Under the pieces are notes generated by a model. That model made no database searches. It was not told where the DNA came from and was given only the letters and a program-made list of their open reading frames with translations. Shown in pieces: positions 31,797 through 41,903 of a stretch of DNA of 52,261 nucleotides (within the stretch, counting starts at the first letter, position 1; every line of letters begins with the position of its first letter). A program made the translations under genes and the position numbers. Source of the stretch: Azohydromonas australica DSM 1124 (GTDB taxonomy: Bacteria > Pseudomonadota > Gammaproteobacteria > Burkholderiales > Burkholderiaceae_C); the NCBI RefSeq assembly GCF_000430725.1, contig NZ_KE387204.1, positions 1 through 52,261 of the forward strand. The letters are read 5' to 3'.

Positions 31797-33137
31797 ATGA
31801 GCCCGGATGCCGCCCCGCCCTCGACCTCCCCGACGCCCACGCCTGCGCCCGTGACTTCACCCGTACCTGCCCCCGTACCGGCCTCGGCCCCCACGCCCGC
31901 GCCCGCAGCGCCCGCAGCGCCCGCGGCTCCCACGCCACCCGCCCCCGCCGGCGCGGCGCCGGCCGCGGCTGCGACTGAGCCCGAAACCCCGGCCGTGCGC
32001 CGCCGGCGGCTGATGTCCATGGCGGCCTTTGCCGCCTTCGCGCTCGCCGGCGTGCTGGCGGTGCTGTACGCATGGCAGCTGCCGCCCTTCGCTTCGGCAG
32101 TGCAGCGCACGGAGAACGCCACGGTGCGCGGGCAAGTCACGCTCATCGGCACGCAGCTCAGCGGTTTCGTGGCCGAGGTGCTGGTGCAGGACTTCCAGGC
32201 CGTGCGGCGCGGGCAGCTGCTGGTGCGGCTGGACGACCGCCTCTACCGCCAGCGCGTGGACCAGGCCCGCGCCCAGCTCGCGGCGCAGCAGGCCTCGCTG
32301 GCCAACGCCGCGCAGCAGCGCGGCAGCGCCGAGGCCGCGGTGGCGCAGGCGCAGGCCACGCTGCTCAATGCGCGGGCGCAGGCCGCGCGCGCCGAGGCCG
32401 ACCTGCGCCGCGTGGAGGCGCTGTCCGCCGACGGCTCCCTCTCGCTGCGCGAGCGCGACGCCGCGCGCGCCGCCCGCGTGCAGGCCCTGGCGGCCGTGGA
32501 GCAGGCCCGCGCCGGGCTGGCATCGGCGCGCACCAACGTCACCAGCGTGGGCGTCAACCGCGGCGCGCTGGAGGCGGCGGTGGCCGGCGCGCAGGCCGCG
32601 CTGCGGGCGGCCGAGATCGACCTGGGCAACACCGAGCTGCGCGCCCCGGCCGACGGGCAGCTCGGCGCCGTCACCACGCGCGTGGGCGCCTTCGTGGCCG
32701 CCGGCACCCAGCTCGCCTCGCTGGTGCCGCCGCAGCGCTGGGTGGTGGCCAACCTCAAGGAAACGCAGATGGCGCACGTGCGCCCGGGCCAGCCCGTCAC
32801 CTTCACCGTGGACGCGCTGGAGAACGCGCGCCTGCGCGGCCACGTGGAGCGCAGCTCGCCAGCCACGGGCTCGGAGTTCAGCGTCATCGCGCCCGACAAC
32901 GCCACCGGCAACTTCGTGAAGATCGCCCAGCGCATCCCCGTGCGCATCGCCATCGATCCGGACCAGCCGCTGGCCGCGCAGCTCAAGCCAGGCATGTCGG
33001 TGGTGGTGAGCATCGACACCGGCGTGCAGCCCGCGGCCTCCGCCGCCTCCACGGCACCGGCGGAGCCGAGCACTTCGGCAGTGCCGGCCGTCCCGGCGGC
33101 CGATCCGGCCCCGACGGCGGCGCAAGGTGCGCGATGA
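31797..33137 (+). CDS. HlyD/EmrA family efflux adaptor subunit
   Basis: A 446-residue periplasmic adaptor anchored by one inner-membrane helix (~74-93, MAAFAAFALAGVLAVLYAW). The first ~65 residues are almost entirely Pro, Ala, Thr and Ser and face the cytosol. The first lipoyl half (GTQLSGFVAEVLVQDFQAVRRGQLLVRLDDRLYRQRVDQARAQL) leads into a long Ala/Arg coiled-coil hairpin (~140-270), then the second lipoyl half (LRAPADGQLGAVTTRVGAFVAAGTQLASLVP) and beta-barrel. The C-terminus is again Ala/Pro-rich. It bridges the MFS pump and the NodT-type channel; its stop overlaps the channel gene start. Confidence 0.92.
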   Translation: MSPDAAPPSTSPTPTPAPVTSPVPAPVPASAPTPAPAAPAAPAAPTPPAPAGAAPAAAATEPETPAVRRRRLMSMAAFAAFALAGVLAVLYAWQLPPFASAVQRTENATVRGQVTLIGTQLSGFVAEVLVQDFQAVRRGQLLVRLDDRLYRQRVDQARAQLAAQQASLANAAQQRGSAEAAVAQAQATLLNARAQAARAEADLRRVEALSADGSLSLRERDAARAARVQALAAVEQARAGLASARTNVTSVGVNRGALEAAVAGAQAALRAAEIDLGNTELRAPADGQLGAVTTRVGAFVAAGTQLASLVPPQRWVVANLKETQMAHVRPGQPVTFTVDALENARLRGHVERSSPATGSEFSVIAPDNATGNFVKIAQRIPVRIAIDPDQPLAAQLKPGMSVVVSIDTGVQPAASAASTAPAEPSTSAVPAVPAADPAPTAAQGAR

Positions 33138-34588
33138 GCTGCCCCGGCCCGCGCCCAGCGGCCCGGCGCACGGCGCTGGCCGCCACTGCCGCCGCGCTGC
33201 TGCTGTCCGCCTGCGCGCTGCGCTCCAACCCGCCGCTGCCGCCCGCCGCGGTCGAAACCCCCGCCGCTTGGCGCAGCCCGGCTGAAAGCGCCGCGCCGCC
33301 GGACGCCGCCTGGTGGCGCGCCTTCGGCGACCCGGTGCTCGACGATCTCATCGCCCAGGCCCAGGCGCGCAACGCGGACCTCGCCACCGCGCGCGAGCGC
33401 GTGGCCGAGTACGCGGCGCGGCTGCGCGTGGCGGCGGCCGGGCTCAGCCCGAACCTCTCGCTGAGCGCCGGCCCCGCGCGGGCCCGGGCCCGCACGCCTG
33501 CCGGTGCCGTGGCCGAAAGCACCGTGCTGCAGCTGGGCGCGCAGGCCAGCTACGAGGTGGACCTGTGGGGCCGGCTGCAGTCGCTGGAGGCCGCAGCGCT
33601 GGCGCAGTTGCAGGGCCAGCGCGCCGCGGCCGATGCGGCGGCGCTGTCCATCGCCGCCACCACCGCCACGGGCTACCTCAACCTGCGCTCGCTGGACGCG
33701 CAGCTCGCGCTGGCGCGCGCGACACTGGCCTCGCGCGAGCAGTCGCTGCGCCTGGCGCGGCGCCTTTACGAGGAGGGTTACAGCTCGCGGCTGGACTTCG
33801 TGCAGGCCCAGGCCGAGCTGCACGGCGCCGCCGGCACGGTGGCGCAGCTCGAACGCTCGGTGGCGCAGCAGGAGAACGCGCTCGCGGTGCTGCTGGGCCG
33901 CGCGCCGGGGCCGCTGCCGCGCGGCACGGCGCTGGAGGCGCTGATTTCGCCGCCGGCTGCGGCGCCGCTGCCGTCGTCGCTGCTGCGCCGCCGTCCCGAC
34001 CTCGCCCAGGCCGAGCAGGCCGTCGTGGCCACCGATGCCGCGCTGGCCGCGGCGCGCGATCAGCTCCTGCCCGCACTGCAGCTCAGCGCCTCCGCCACCT
34101 ACCAGGGATTCACGCTGCACCAGCTGCTGGATGCGCCGACGCTGCTGTGGAGCGTGGGCGCGAGCGTGCTGGCGCCGGTGTTCCAGGGCGGGCGGCTGCG
34201 GGCGCAGGCCGACGTGGCACAGGCGCAGCGCGCGCAGGCGCTGCATGCCTACGAGCAGGCGGCGCGCAACGCCTTCGCCGAGGTGGACAACGCGCTGGCG
34301 GCCATCGCCTCGCTGCGCGAACAGCGCGAGCAGGCGCTGCTTCGCCGCGACGCCGCGCTGGAGGCGCTGCGCATCGCGCGCAACCGCTACCGCAACGGCT
34401 ATGCCTCGTACCTGGAAGAGCTTGATGCCCAGCGCAGCAGCTACGCCGCCGAGCAGGGTGTGCTGCAGCTGCAGGGCGCGCTGCTGTCCGCGCACGTGGA
34501 CCTGGCGCGGGCGCTGGGCGGCGGCTGGAGCGGCGAGGCGGTGCAACCGGTTTCTGTGTCGCGCGAGGGCGTGGCAGTGAGGGAGTGA
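33134..34588 (+). CDS. Outer-membrane efflux lipoprotein, NodT/OprM family
   Basis: A 484-residue TolC-like channel. A lipoprotein signal ends in the lipobox LLLSAC with acylated Cys27. The mature part shows the family's WWRAFGDPVLDDLIAQAQARNADLATARERVAEYAARLR and its internal repeat, SLLRRRPDLAQAEQAVVATDAALAAARDQLLP. The two repeats form the trimeric beta-barrel and alpha-tunnel. The ATG overlaps the adaptor stop by 4 nt (ATGA). It completes a regulator-pump-adaptor-channel operon. Confidence 0.94.
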   Translation: MSCPGPRPAARRTALAATAAALLLSACALRSNPPLPPAAVETPAAWRSPAESAAPPDAAWWRAFGDPVLDDLIAQAQARNADLATARERVAEYAARLRVAAAGLSPNLSLSAGPARARARTPAGAVAESTVLQLGAQASYEVDLWGRLQSLEAAALAQLQGQRAAADAAALSIAATTATGYLNLRSLDAQLALARATLASREQSLRLARRLYEEGYSSRLDFVQAQAELHGAAGTVAQLERSVAQQENALAVLLGRAPGPLPRGTALEALISPPAAAPLPSSLLRRRPDLAQAEQAVVATDAALAAARDQLLPALQLSASATYQGFTLHQLLDAPTLLWSVGASVLAPVFQGGRLRAQADVAQAQRAQALHAYEQAARNAFAEVDNALAAIASLREQREQALLRRDAALEALRIARNRYRNGYASYLEELDAQRSSYAAEQGVLQLQGALLSAHVDLARALGGGWSGEAVQPVSVSREGVAVRE

Positions 34589-34716
34589 CCTTTTGCGCAG
34601 GAATCCGTTTCTTGTGCGCCGTGCGTGAAGCCGTACCGCGGCGGGGCTGCCCCCATCTCCTAGAGTGTGGGTCCCTGCGGCGGGGGAGCCCTCTCCATGC
34701 CTGCCGCTCCGAGCTC

Positions 34717-35157
34717 ATGACGCAACAAGACACCCCCCCTCCCGCTTCCTCCCTTGGCCTCCTGGCGCGGATGCCGTGGTGGGTGGGCGTGGCCCTGGCG
34801 CTGGCGGCCTTCGTCGCGCTGCACGCGGCCGGCGACCGGCCGGCCAGCGACGGCACGCAGCTGCTGGTCAGCGTGGGACAGGTGCTGGTGCCGCTGCTGT
34901 GCCTGCTGCTGGCGGCGCTGTCGGCCTGGCAGCGCCGGCTGGCCGCGTCGAGCCTGCTGCACGCGGCGGCGCTGGACTCCACCGCGCCACTGCACATGCC
35001 GGCGCAGACCCCCGATTTCGAAGACACCGTGCCGCCCTGCCCGCTGTGCCACGGCGCCATGGTGCGCCGCGTGCACCGCCTGGGCCCTCAAGCCGGCCAG
35101 GTGTTCTGGCGCTGCCTGAACCACCCGGCGTGCTCGGGGCAGCGCGAGGCGGAGTGA
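34717..35157 (+). CDS. Membrane protein with C-terminal four-cysteine zinc ribbon
   Basis: A 146-residue protein with two transmembrane segments (~20-37 and ~50-69), then a soluble tail bearing a C4 zinc ribbon: Cys108, Cys111, Cys133 and Cys139 (CPLCHGAMVRR ... FWRCLNHPACSG). This ribbon resembles the topoisomerase I C-terminal zinc finger, which also occurs in restriction-endonuclease-like membrane proteins; no nuclease domain is visible here. ATG 34717 is used because an earlier ATG at 34696 terminates within a few codons. A TAGAGT -10-like box lies near 34663. Function is unknown. Confidence 0.75.
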   Translation: MTQQDTPPPASSLGLLARMPWWVGVALALAAFVALHAAGDRPASDGTQLLVSVGQVLVPLLCLLLAALSAWQRRLAASSLLHAAALDSTAPLHMPAQTPDFEDTVPPCPLCHGAMVRRVHRLGPQAGQVFWRCLNHPACSGQREAE

Positions 35158-35216
35158 GGCGCCGCCGGCGTGGCCGGTGCCCAGTCCCGCAGCCGAGGCC
35201 GGGACACCCTCCCAAG

Positions 35217-35256
35217 AAAAAAGGCTTCCAGGCGCCTGAGCGATCCTGAAAGCCTT
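35217..35256 (-). terminator. Rho-independent terminator of glmS
   Basis: On the minus strand, a 12-bp stem (35256-35245 with 35232-35221) with one G-U pair and a 12-nt loop is followed by a U-run (35220-35217). It lies 45 nt beyond the glmS stop and stops transcription toward the convergent zinc-ribbon gene. Confidence 0.85.
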
Positions 35257-35301
35257 CCAGCACGACAGCCGGGAAAACCGGGGCACCCGCCCCGGCCTCG
35301 C

Positions 35302-37131
<1,830 letters not shown>

Positions 37132-37191
37132 GTCGAACCCTCCTTGGGAGAAACAATGGGCGGCATCGTAGGCAGTTCAAGATGCAAGGTG

Positions 37192-37231
37192 CTTGCAAGT
37201 TGCGGGACTAGTTGGCGTTTTCTTGCAGGTT
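37192..37231. promoter_or_regulatory. 30-bp-spaced direct repeats in the glmS/lrp divergent region
   Basis: CTTGCAAGTT (37192-37201) and CTTGCAGGTT (37222-37231) are near-identical and exactly 30 bp apart, about three helical turns. The first copy is also the right half of a GCAAG-GTG-CTTGC dyad (37184-37196). Same-face spacing suits cooperative binding by an Lrp/AsnC octamer. Confidence 0.45.
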
Positions 37232-37252
37232 ACTGCTTGTACGATAATTTAT

Positions 37253-37271
37253 TTCATTCAAGCTGAATGAA
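37253..37271. promoter_or_regulatory. Palindromic operator candidate at the lrp-like gene
   Basis: TTCATTCAAGCTGAATGAA is an 8-3-8 perfect inverted repeat in an AT-rich patch within a GC-rich genome. It sits 16 bp upstream of the favoured start codon (37288), just after a GATAAT -10-like box (37243-37248). This is a typical position for autoregulation by an Lrp/AsnC protein. Confidence 0.55.
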
Positions 37272-37287
37272 TGAAATAATTTTGCTC

Positions 37288-37776
37288 ATGACAATCCCCT
37301 TGGATGAAGTGGACCGGCGCCTGTTGGCGCTGCTGCAGGACGATGCCAGCCGATCGAACCAGGCGCTGGCCGAGGCGGCCGGCATCTCTCCGGCCACTGC
37401 GCTGCGCCGGGTGCGGCGGCTGGTGGACGAGGGCGTGATCGAGCGCCAGATGGCGCTGGTCTCGCCCGCCGTGCTGCCCGACAGCCTCACCGCCATCGTC
37501 GAGATCACGCTGGACCGCCAGGGCGCGGAGCACCAGGCGGCCTTCGAGGCGCGCGTAAACGCGGAAGGCGCCGTGCAGCAGTGCTACCGCGTGGCCTCCG
37601 GGCCGGACTTCGTGCTGGTGCTGTGGGTGCCGGGCATGACGGCCTACCAGGCGCTGGTGCAGCGCCTGTTCACGCAGGACGCCAACGTGCGCAACGTGCG
37701 CTCCTTCTTCAGCCTGCAGCGCACGAAGTTCGAGCCGCGAATCGAGCTCACTTCTTCATCACCACCAGCCCCTTGA
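37288..37776 (+). CDS. Lrp/AsnC family transcriptional regulator
   Basis: A 162-residue regulator. An N-terminal helix-turn-helix (PLDEVDRRLLALLQDDASRSNQALAEAAGISPATALRRVRRL) is followed by a RAM ligand-binding domain (~65-150; VQQCYRVASGPDFVLVLWVPGMTAY has the family's G-x-x-D-F pattern). These proteins bind amino acids and form dimers to octamers. The ATG at 37288 is preferred over 37267 because the latter lies in the operator palindrome and adds a poor N-terminus. It diverges from glmS, so it may sense nitrogen or amino-sugar status; this is inference. Its last 29 bp overlap rlmI on the other strand. Confidence 0.9.
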   Translation: MTIPLDEVDRRLLALLQDDASRSNQALAEAAGISPATALRRVRRLVDEGVIERQMALVSPAVLPDSLTAIVEITLDRQGAEHQAAFEARVNAEGAVQQCYRVASGPDFVLVLWVPGMTAYQALVQRLFTQDANVRNVRSFFSLQRTKFEPRIELTSSSPPAP

Positions 37777-38929
37777 GGTACTCGCCCTCCGGGTAGGCCA
37801 GCGTGGTGGGGTGGTCGCAGGCGGCCTCCAGGCGCGCCAGCAGGTAGCCGTCCACGCCGGCGTCGCTGCCCGCGCCGGCCACGATCTTGTGGAACAGGTC
37901 CGGCCCCACGCCGCCGGAACAGGAGAAGGTCAGCAGCACGCCGCCGGGCTCCAGCAGCATCAGCGCCAGGCGGTTGATGTCCTTGTAGGCGCGCGCGGCG
38001 CGCTCGGCATGCGCGGCCGAGGAGGCGAACTTGGGCGGGTCCAGCACGATGGCGTCGAAGCGCTCCCCGCGCTGCAGGCAGCCGCGCAGGTACTGGTTGA
38101 CGTCGGCGTCGGCGAACTCCGCGCGCGCCAGGTCGAAGCCGTTGAGCTCCACGTGCGCCTTGGCGCGCGCCAGCGCCGGGGCGGAGGAGTCCACGCTCAC
38201 CACGCGCGTCGCGCCGCCGGCCAGCGCCGCGACGCTGAAGCCGCCGGTGTAGCTGTAGCAGTTGAGCACGCGCTGCGCGCCCAGGCGCTTGACCCACTCC
38301 ATGAAGCGAAGCCGGTTGTCGCGCTGGTCCAGGTAGTAGCCGGTCTTGTGCCCTTCGGCCACGTCCAGCGTCAGGCGCCAGCCGTGCTCGCGGATCGTGA
38401 CCGCCGTGTCGCCTTCGCCGCGCAGCCAGCCGCTGACCGGCTCCAGCCCTTCGAGCGCGCGCACGCCGGGGTCGGAGCGCTCGTAGAGGCGCGTGAGGCC
38501 CGTGGCCGCCAGCAGCGCGTCGGCGATGGTGGCCTTCCAGCGCTCCGCGCCGGCGAAGAGGAACTGCGCGCTGAGCACGTCGGCGTAGCGGTCCACGATC
38601 AGCCCCGGCAGCCCGTCGGCCTCGCCGTGGACCAGCCGCACGCCGTCGCTGTCGATGGGCAGCCGGCTGCGCAGCCGCACGGCCTGCTCGATGCGCCGCT
38701 GGAAGAAGGCGGCGTCGATGCGCTCGCTCTCGTCGAAGCTCCAGGCGCGCACGCGGATGGAGGAGGAAGGGCTGAAGGCGCCCCAGGCCAGGAAGCCCCC
38801 TTCGGCGCTTTCCACGCGCACGGTTTCGCCGGAATCGGCCTTGCCCTTGGCGATGGAGCCTTCGAACACCCAGGGATGCTTGCGCAGCAGCGAGCGCTCC
38901 CGGCCCTCGCGGATTCGGATCGATTTCAT
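37748..38929 (-). CDS. rlmI: 23S rRNA (cytosine(1962)-C(5))-methyltransferase family protein
   Basis: A 393-residue class I SAM-dependent rRNA methyltransferase. A PUA domain covers ~1-75 (IRIREGRERSLLRKHPWVFEGSI). The central part contains LVHGEADGLPGLIVDRYAD and DQRDNR (201-206). The SAM site is NCYSYTGGFS (223-232) with Asp247 in VVSVDSS; LDPPK is at 296-300 and the catalytic cysteine motif SCSGGV contains Cys337. Start ATG 38929 gives the conserved beginning MKSIRIREGRER. Length matches RlmI (~396). Confidence 0.94.
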   Translation of the reverse strand: MKSIRIREGRERSLLRKHPWVFEGSIAKGKADSGETVRVESAEGGFLAWGAFSPSSSIRVRAWSFDESERIDAAFFQRRIEQAVRLRSRLPIDSDGVRLVHGEADGLPGLIVDRYADVLSAQFLFAGAERWKATIADALLAATGLTRLYERSDPGVRALEGLEPVSGWLRGEGDTAVTIREHGWRLTLDVAEGHKTGYYLDQRDNRLRFMEWVKRLGAQRVLNCYSYTGGFSVAALAGGATRVVSVDSSAPALARAKAHVELNGFDLARAEFADADVNQYLRGCLQRGERFDAIVLDPPKFASSAAHAERAARAYKDINRLALMLLEPGGVLLTFSCSGGVGPDLFHKIVAGAGSDAGVDGYLLARLEAACDHPTTLAYPEGEYLKGLVVMKK

Positions 38930-39034
38930 GGGGGCGGATTGTCCATGCCCCCACCGGCCCGCCCGGCGGCACGGGGCTTGGCGATCAGCGCAGCCCGTCA
39001 CGCCCGGCGCGGGCGCGTGCGCCGCCGCGGGCCT

Positions 39035-40030
39035 TCAGCCGTCCTTCTTCTTCGCCCGCGGATGCGCCGCGTCGTACACCTTGGCCAGGTGCTGGAAGTC
39101 CAGCCGGGTGTAGATCTGGGTCGTGGTGATGCTGGCGTGGCCCAGCAGCTCCTGCACCGCGCGCAGGTCGCCGCTGGACTGCAGCAGGTGCGAGGCGTAG
39201 CTGTGGCGCAGCATGTGCGGATGCACCGAGGTCGGCAGCCCGGCCTGCAGCGCCTGGCGCCGCAGCCGCGAGCGCACCTGCGAGGCGGTCAGCCGCGTGC
39301 CGCGCCGGCTCACGAACAGCGCGCGCTCGCCCGAAGCGGCCATCAGCGGCCGCTGCGCCAGCCAGCGCTGCAGCGCCGCCAGCGCCGCGCTGCCCACCGG
39401 GCCGCTGCGGCGCTTGGAGCCCTTGCCCATCACGTGCACGGTGGCGTCGGGCAGGTCCACCCAGCCCGCGGCGCCCTCGCCGGCGCCCACGTCCAGGCCC
39501 ACCAGCTCGCCCACGCGCAGCCCGCAGCCGTAGAGCAGCTCGACGATGCAGTGGTCGCGCGCGGCCAGCGCCGGGTCGTCGCCCTCGCCCTCGTGCTCGG
39601 CCAGCGCCATCGCCTGCTCCACCGACAGCGCCTTGGGCAGCGGCTTGCCGGCCTTGGGCGCGCGCAGCCCCATCACGGGGTTGAGCGGCACCTCGCCGTT
39701 CTGGCCCCACCAGCGGTAGAGCCCGCGCCAGGCCGAGAGGATCAGCGCGATGCTGCGCGGCGCCAGCCCGCCGGCGTGCAGCGCCGCCATCCAGCCGCGC
39801 ACGTGGTGCGGCTGCGCCTGGCGCAGCGCCACGCCCTCCTCGCCGGACAGCGCCACCAGGCGCTGCAGCGCGTCGCGGTACAGCTCCAGGCTGCGCGCCG
39901 CCAAGCGCCGCTCCACCTGCAGGTGCAGCAGCCAGCGCTCCAGGTCCTCGGGCAGCGTGGCGGGGACGGCAGCGGGCGCGGGCGCGGAAACCGCAGGCAC
40001 GGTGGCCGCGGCCTTTGAAGGGCGTGCCAT
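39035..40030 (-). CDS. xerC: Tyrosine recombinase XerC
   Basis: A 331-residue site-specific recombinase that resolves chromosome dimers at dif with XerD. The N-terminal SAM-like core-binding domain spans ~25-110, after a Pro/Ala-rich 24-residue lead. Catalytic residues are Arg172 (GLRVGE), Lys203 (GKGSK), His272 and Arg275 (HMLRH), His298 (LGHAS) and Tyr307 (TQIYT). It starts 4 nt after the DUF484 stop; the order dapF-DUF484-xerC is conserved in many proteobacteria, supporting XerC over a mobile-element integrase. Confidence 0.96.
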   Translation of the reverse strand: MARPSKAAATVPAVSAPAPAAVPATLPEDLERWLLHLQVERRLAARSLELYRDALQRLVALSGEEGVALRQAQPHHVRGWMAALHAGGLAPRSIALILSAWRGLYRWWGQNGEVPLNPVMGLRAPKAGKPLPKALSVEQAMALAEHEGEGDDPALAARDHCIVELLYGCGLRVGELVGLDVGAGEGAAGWVDLPDATVHVMGKGSKRRSGPVGSAALAALQRWLAQRPLMAASGERALFVSRRGTRLTASQVRSRLRRQALQAGLPTSVHPHMLRHSYASHLLQSSGDLRAVQELLGHASITTTQIYTRLDFQHLAKVYDAAHPRAKKKDG

Positions 40031-40034
40031 GGCG

Positions 40035-40718
40035 TCAGCGTGGCAGCAGCTGCGACAGCGCCGCGGCGGCGATGTCGCCGATGCGCACCAGGAAGTCCAC
40101 GCCCATGTCGCTCTCGAAGCGGGTGGCGTCGGGCGAGCCCAGCATCAGCAGCCCGAAGCTGCCGGGCGCGTGCTCGCTGCGCAGCGGGATGCAGGCGATG
40201 GACAGCGCCGGCGTGCCGTCGTGCAGCCACTGCGCCGCCTCCACCTCGCCGGTGTTGAGCCCGCACAGCGGCAGGGTCAAACCGTCGGTGAACTCGCGCA
40301 CCGCGCCGGGCTCGGCCAGCACGAAAGGCTCGTGCGCGAAGGCGGCGTCCACGCCCCACAGGCGCAGCGCGGCCTGGGGCACGAGGAAGCGGCTCTTGAT
40401 CTCGTCCACCAGCAGCGCGGGCAGCGCGCGGGGCTCGCGCGCGAGCATCACGGCGCGGGTCCAGCGGTGCAGCCGGTCGGCGATGGCCGAGTTCTCCTGC
40501 CCGTGGCGGATCATCTCCATCAGCCGCCCTTCCAGCCCCTTGATGCGCTCGCGCAGCAGCAGCGCCTGGCGCTCCTGCAGCGAGATGGCGCGCGTGCCGT
40601 GCGGGCTGGCCAGCCGCACCTCGGCCAGCAGCTCGGCGTGGCGCTCGAAGAAGGCCGGATTCAGCGACAGGTACTGCGCGATGTCGTCTTCGGTGATGCC
40701 GTCGATGCCTCTGCTCAC
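40035..40718 (-). CDS. DUF484 family protein
   Basis: A 227-residue cytosolic protein. GITEDDIAQYLSLNPAFFERHAELLAEVRLASPHGTRAISLQERQ is the DUF484 start, followed by a coiled-coil helix and a GAF-like sensory domain (~85-225). Its function is unknown; the gene nearly always sits between dapF and xerC. GTG 40718 overlaps the dapF stop (GTGA, 40715-40718), indicating coupled translation. Confidence 0.92.
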   Translation of the reverse strand: MSRGIDGITEDDIAQYLSLNPAFFERHAELLAEVRLASPHGTRAISLQERQALLLRERIKGLEGRLMEMIRHGQENSAIADRLHRWTRAVMLAREPRALPALLVDEIKSRFLVPQAALRLWGVDAAFAHEPFVLAEPGAVREFTDGLTLPLCGLNTGEVEAAQWLHDGTPALSIACIPLRSEHAPGSFGLLMLGSPDATRFESDMGVDFLVRIGDIAAAALSQLLPR

Positions 40719-41572
40719 AGCTCGATCTCCCCCTCGAACACGGTTTGGGCGGGGCCGGTCATGAACACGTGCGCGTCGCCGCCGGCCCACTCGATGGTCA
40801 GGCGCCCGCCGGGGGCATCCACGTCCACGCGGTGGTCGAGCCAGCCCAGCCGGATGCCGGCCACCACCGCCGCGCAGGCGCCGGTGCCGCAGGCCAGGGT
40901 CTCGCCGGCGCCGCGCTCGTACACGCGCAGCCGGATGTGGCTGCGGCTGACGACCTCCATGAAGCCGGCGTTGACCCGGCGCGGGAAGCGCTCGTGGCCT
41001 TCGATCTGCGGCCCCTCGATCGCCACCGGCGCGCGCTGCACGTCGTCCACGCGCCGCACCGCGTGCGGGTTGCCCATGGAGACCACGGCCACCTCGACCT
41101 CGTCGCCGTCGCCCAGCGCCAGCGGCCAGAGCTGGAAGCCGTTGAGATCGCGCGGCGCCAGGCCGGCGGGGTCGAAGGGGATGCGCGCGTGCTCGAACAC
41201 GGGCGCGTTCATGTCCACGGTGACGCGGCCGTCGTCCTGCAGCCGCAGCTCCAGCAGCGTGTTCATGGTTTCCACGCGCACGCTGCGCTGCGCGGTGAGG
41301 TGCTGGTCGTGCACGAAGCGCACGAAGCAGCGCGCGCCGTTGCCGCACTGCTCCACCTCCTCACCGCTGCCGCCGTTGAAGATGCGGTAGCGGAAGTCGA
41401 CGCCGGGGGTGGCGCTCTTCTCCACCACCAGGATCTGGTCGGCGCCGACGCCGAAGCGCCGGTCGCCCAGGCGGCGGTAGTGCTCGGGGGTCAGCGCCAG
41501 GGGCTGCTGCGTGGCGTCGATGACCACGAAGTCGTTGCCCGCGCCCTGCATCTTGGTGAAGCGGAGTTTCAT
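40715..41572 (-). CDS. dapF: Diaminopimelate epimerase
   Basis: A 285-residue PLP-independent racemase that converts LL- to meso-diaminopimelate for lysine and murein synthesis. The catalytic Cys pair is Cys76 (EQCGNGARC) and Cys228 (LACGTGACA). Other marks are KMQGAGNDFVVID at the start, FNGGSGEE (most homologues have N-x-D-GS here) and SMGNPHAV. It heads the dapF-DUF484-xerC operon. Confidence 0.97.
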   Translation of the reverse strand: MKLRFTKMQGAGNDFVVIDATQQPLALTPEHYRRLGDRRFGVGADQILVVEKSATPGVDFRYRIFNGGSGEEVEQCGNGARCFVRFVHDQHLTAQRSVRVETMNTLLELRLQDDGRVTVDMNAPVFEHARIPFDPAGLAPRDLNGFQLWPLALGDGDEVEVAVVSMGNPHAVRRVDDVQRAPVAIEGPQIEGHERFPRRVNAGFMEVVSRSHIRLRVYERGAGETLACGTGACAAVVAGIRLGWLDHRVDVDAPGGRLTIEWAGGDAHVFMTGPAQTVFEGEIEL

Positions 41573-41632
41573 GCGCGGGATTATCGGCCGGTGCCCGCAG
41601 GCGCCCGGCCGGTGCGGGCGAGCTGCCGCGGC

Positions 41633-41890
41633 TCAGGAATGCTCGGCCGCGGCGATGGCCGCGAGCAGCTCCTCATCGGAGCTGCCTTCCTCCCAGCCGC
41701 GCGGCAGCCGGATGCGCACGCTGGCCGCGCCGCCGCTGGGCGTGCAGGCCACGGGCACGGTGCCGTCATCGCCCTCCACCTTGTCGGCGGCGGCTTCAGC
41801 GTCGGCGCCGCTGGCGTCGCCCAGGCCGGAGAGCGCCTGCACGCAGCTCCAGCGGGTGTTGTCGGCGTCCTGCACTTCGCGCTGCTTCAT
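41633..41890 (-). CDS. Small hypothetical protein (85 aa)
   Basis: An 85-residue acidic protein starting MKQREVQDADNTRWSCVQALSGL and ending in an acidic helix (SSDEELLAAIAAAEHS). VRIRLPRGWEE near the end could form a short beta element. There is no membrane segment or signal peptide. I do not recognise the family. It lies 13 nt after the glutamine-rich protein gene on the same strand, so both are probably one transcript; it is 60 bp upstream of dapF. Confidence 0.6.
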   Translation of the reverse strand: MKQREVQDADNTRWSCVQALSGLGDASGADAEAAADKVEGDDGTVPVACTPSGGAASVRIRLPRGWEEGSSDEELLAAIAAAEHS

Positions 41891-41903
41891 GGCGCTGGCT
41901 GCC

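Noticed and set aside
37132..37200. glmS ribozyme
   Set aside because: The ribozyme is a feature of Gram-positive glmS leaders. This leader lacks its core, and the genome type does not fit.
37267..37287. Upstream ATG as start of the Lrp-like regulator
   Set aside because: It lies inside the operator palindrome, has no ribosome site and adds residues not seen before the PLDEVDRRLL start of the family.
39035..40030. Tyrosine recombinase as sign of an integrative element
   Set aside because: It sits in the conserved dapF-DUF484-xerC order, has XerC length and motifs, and no attachment repeats or cargo surround it.
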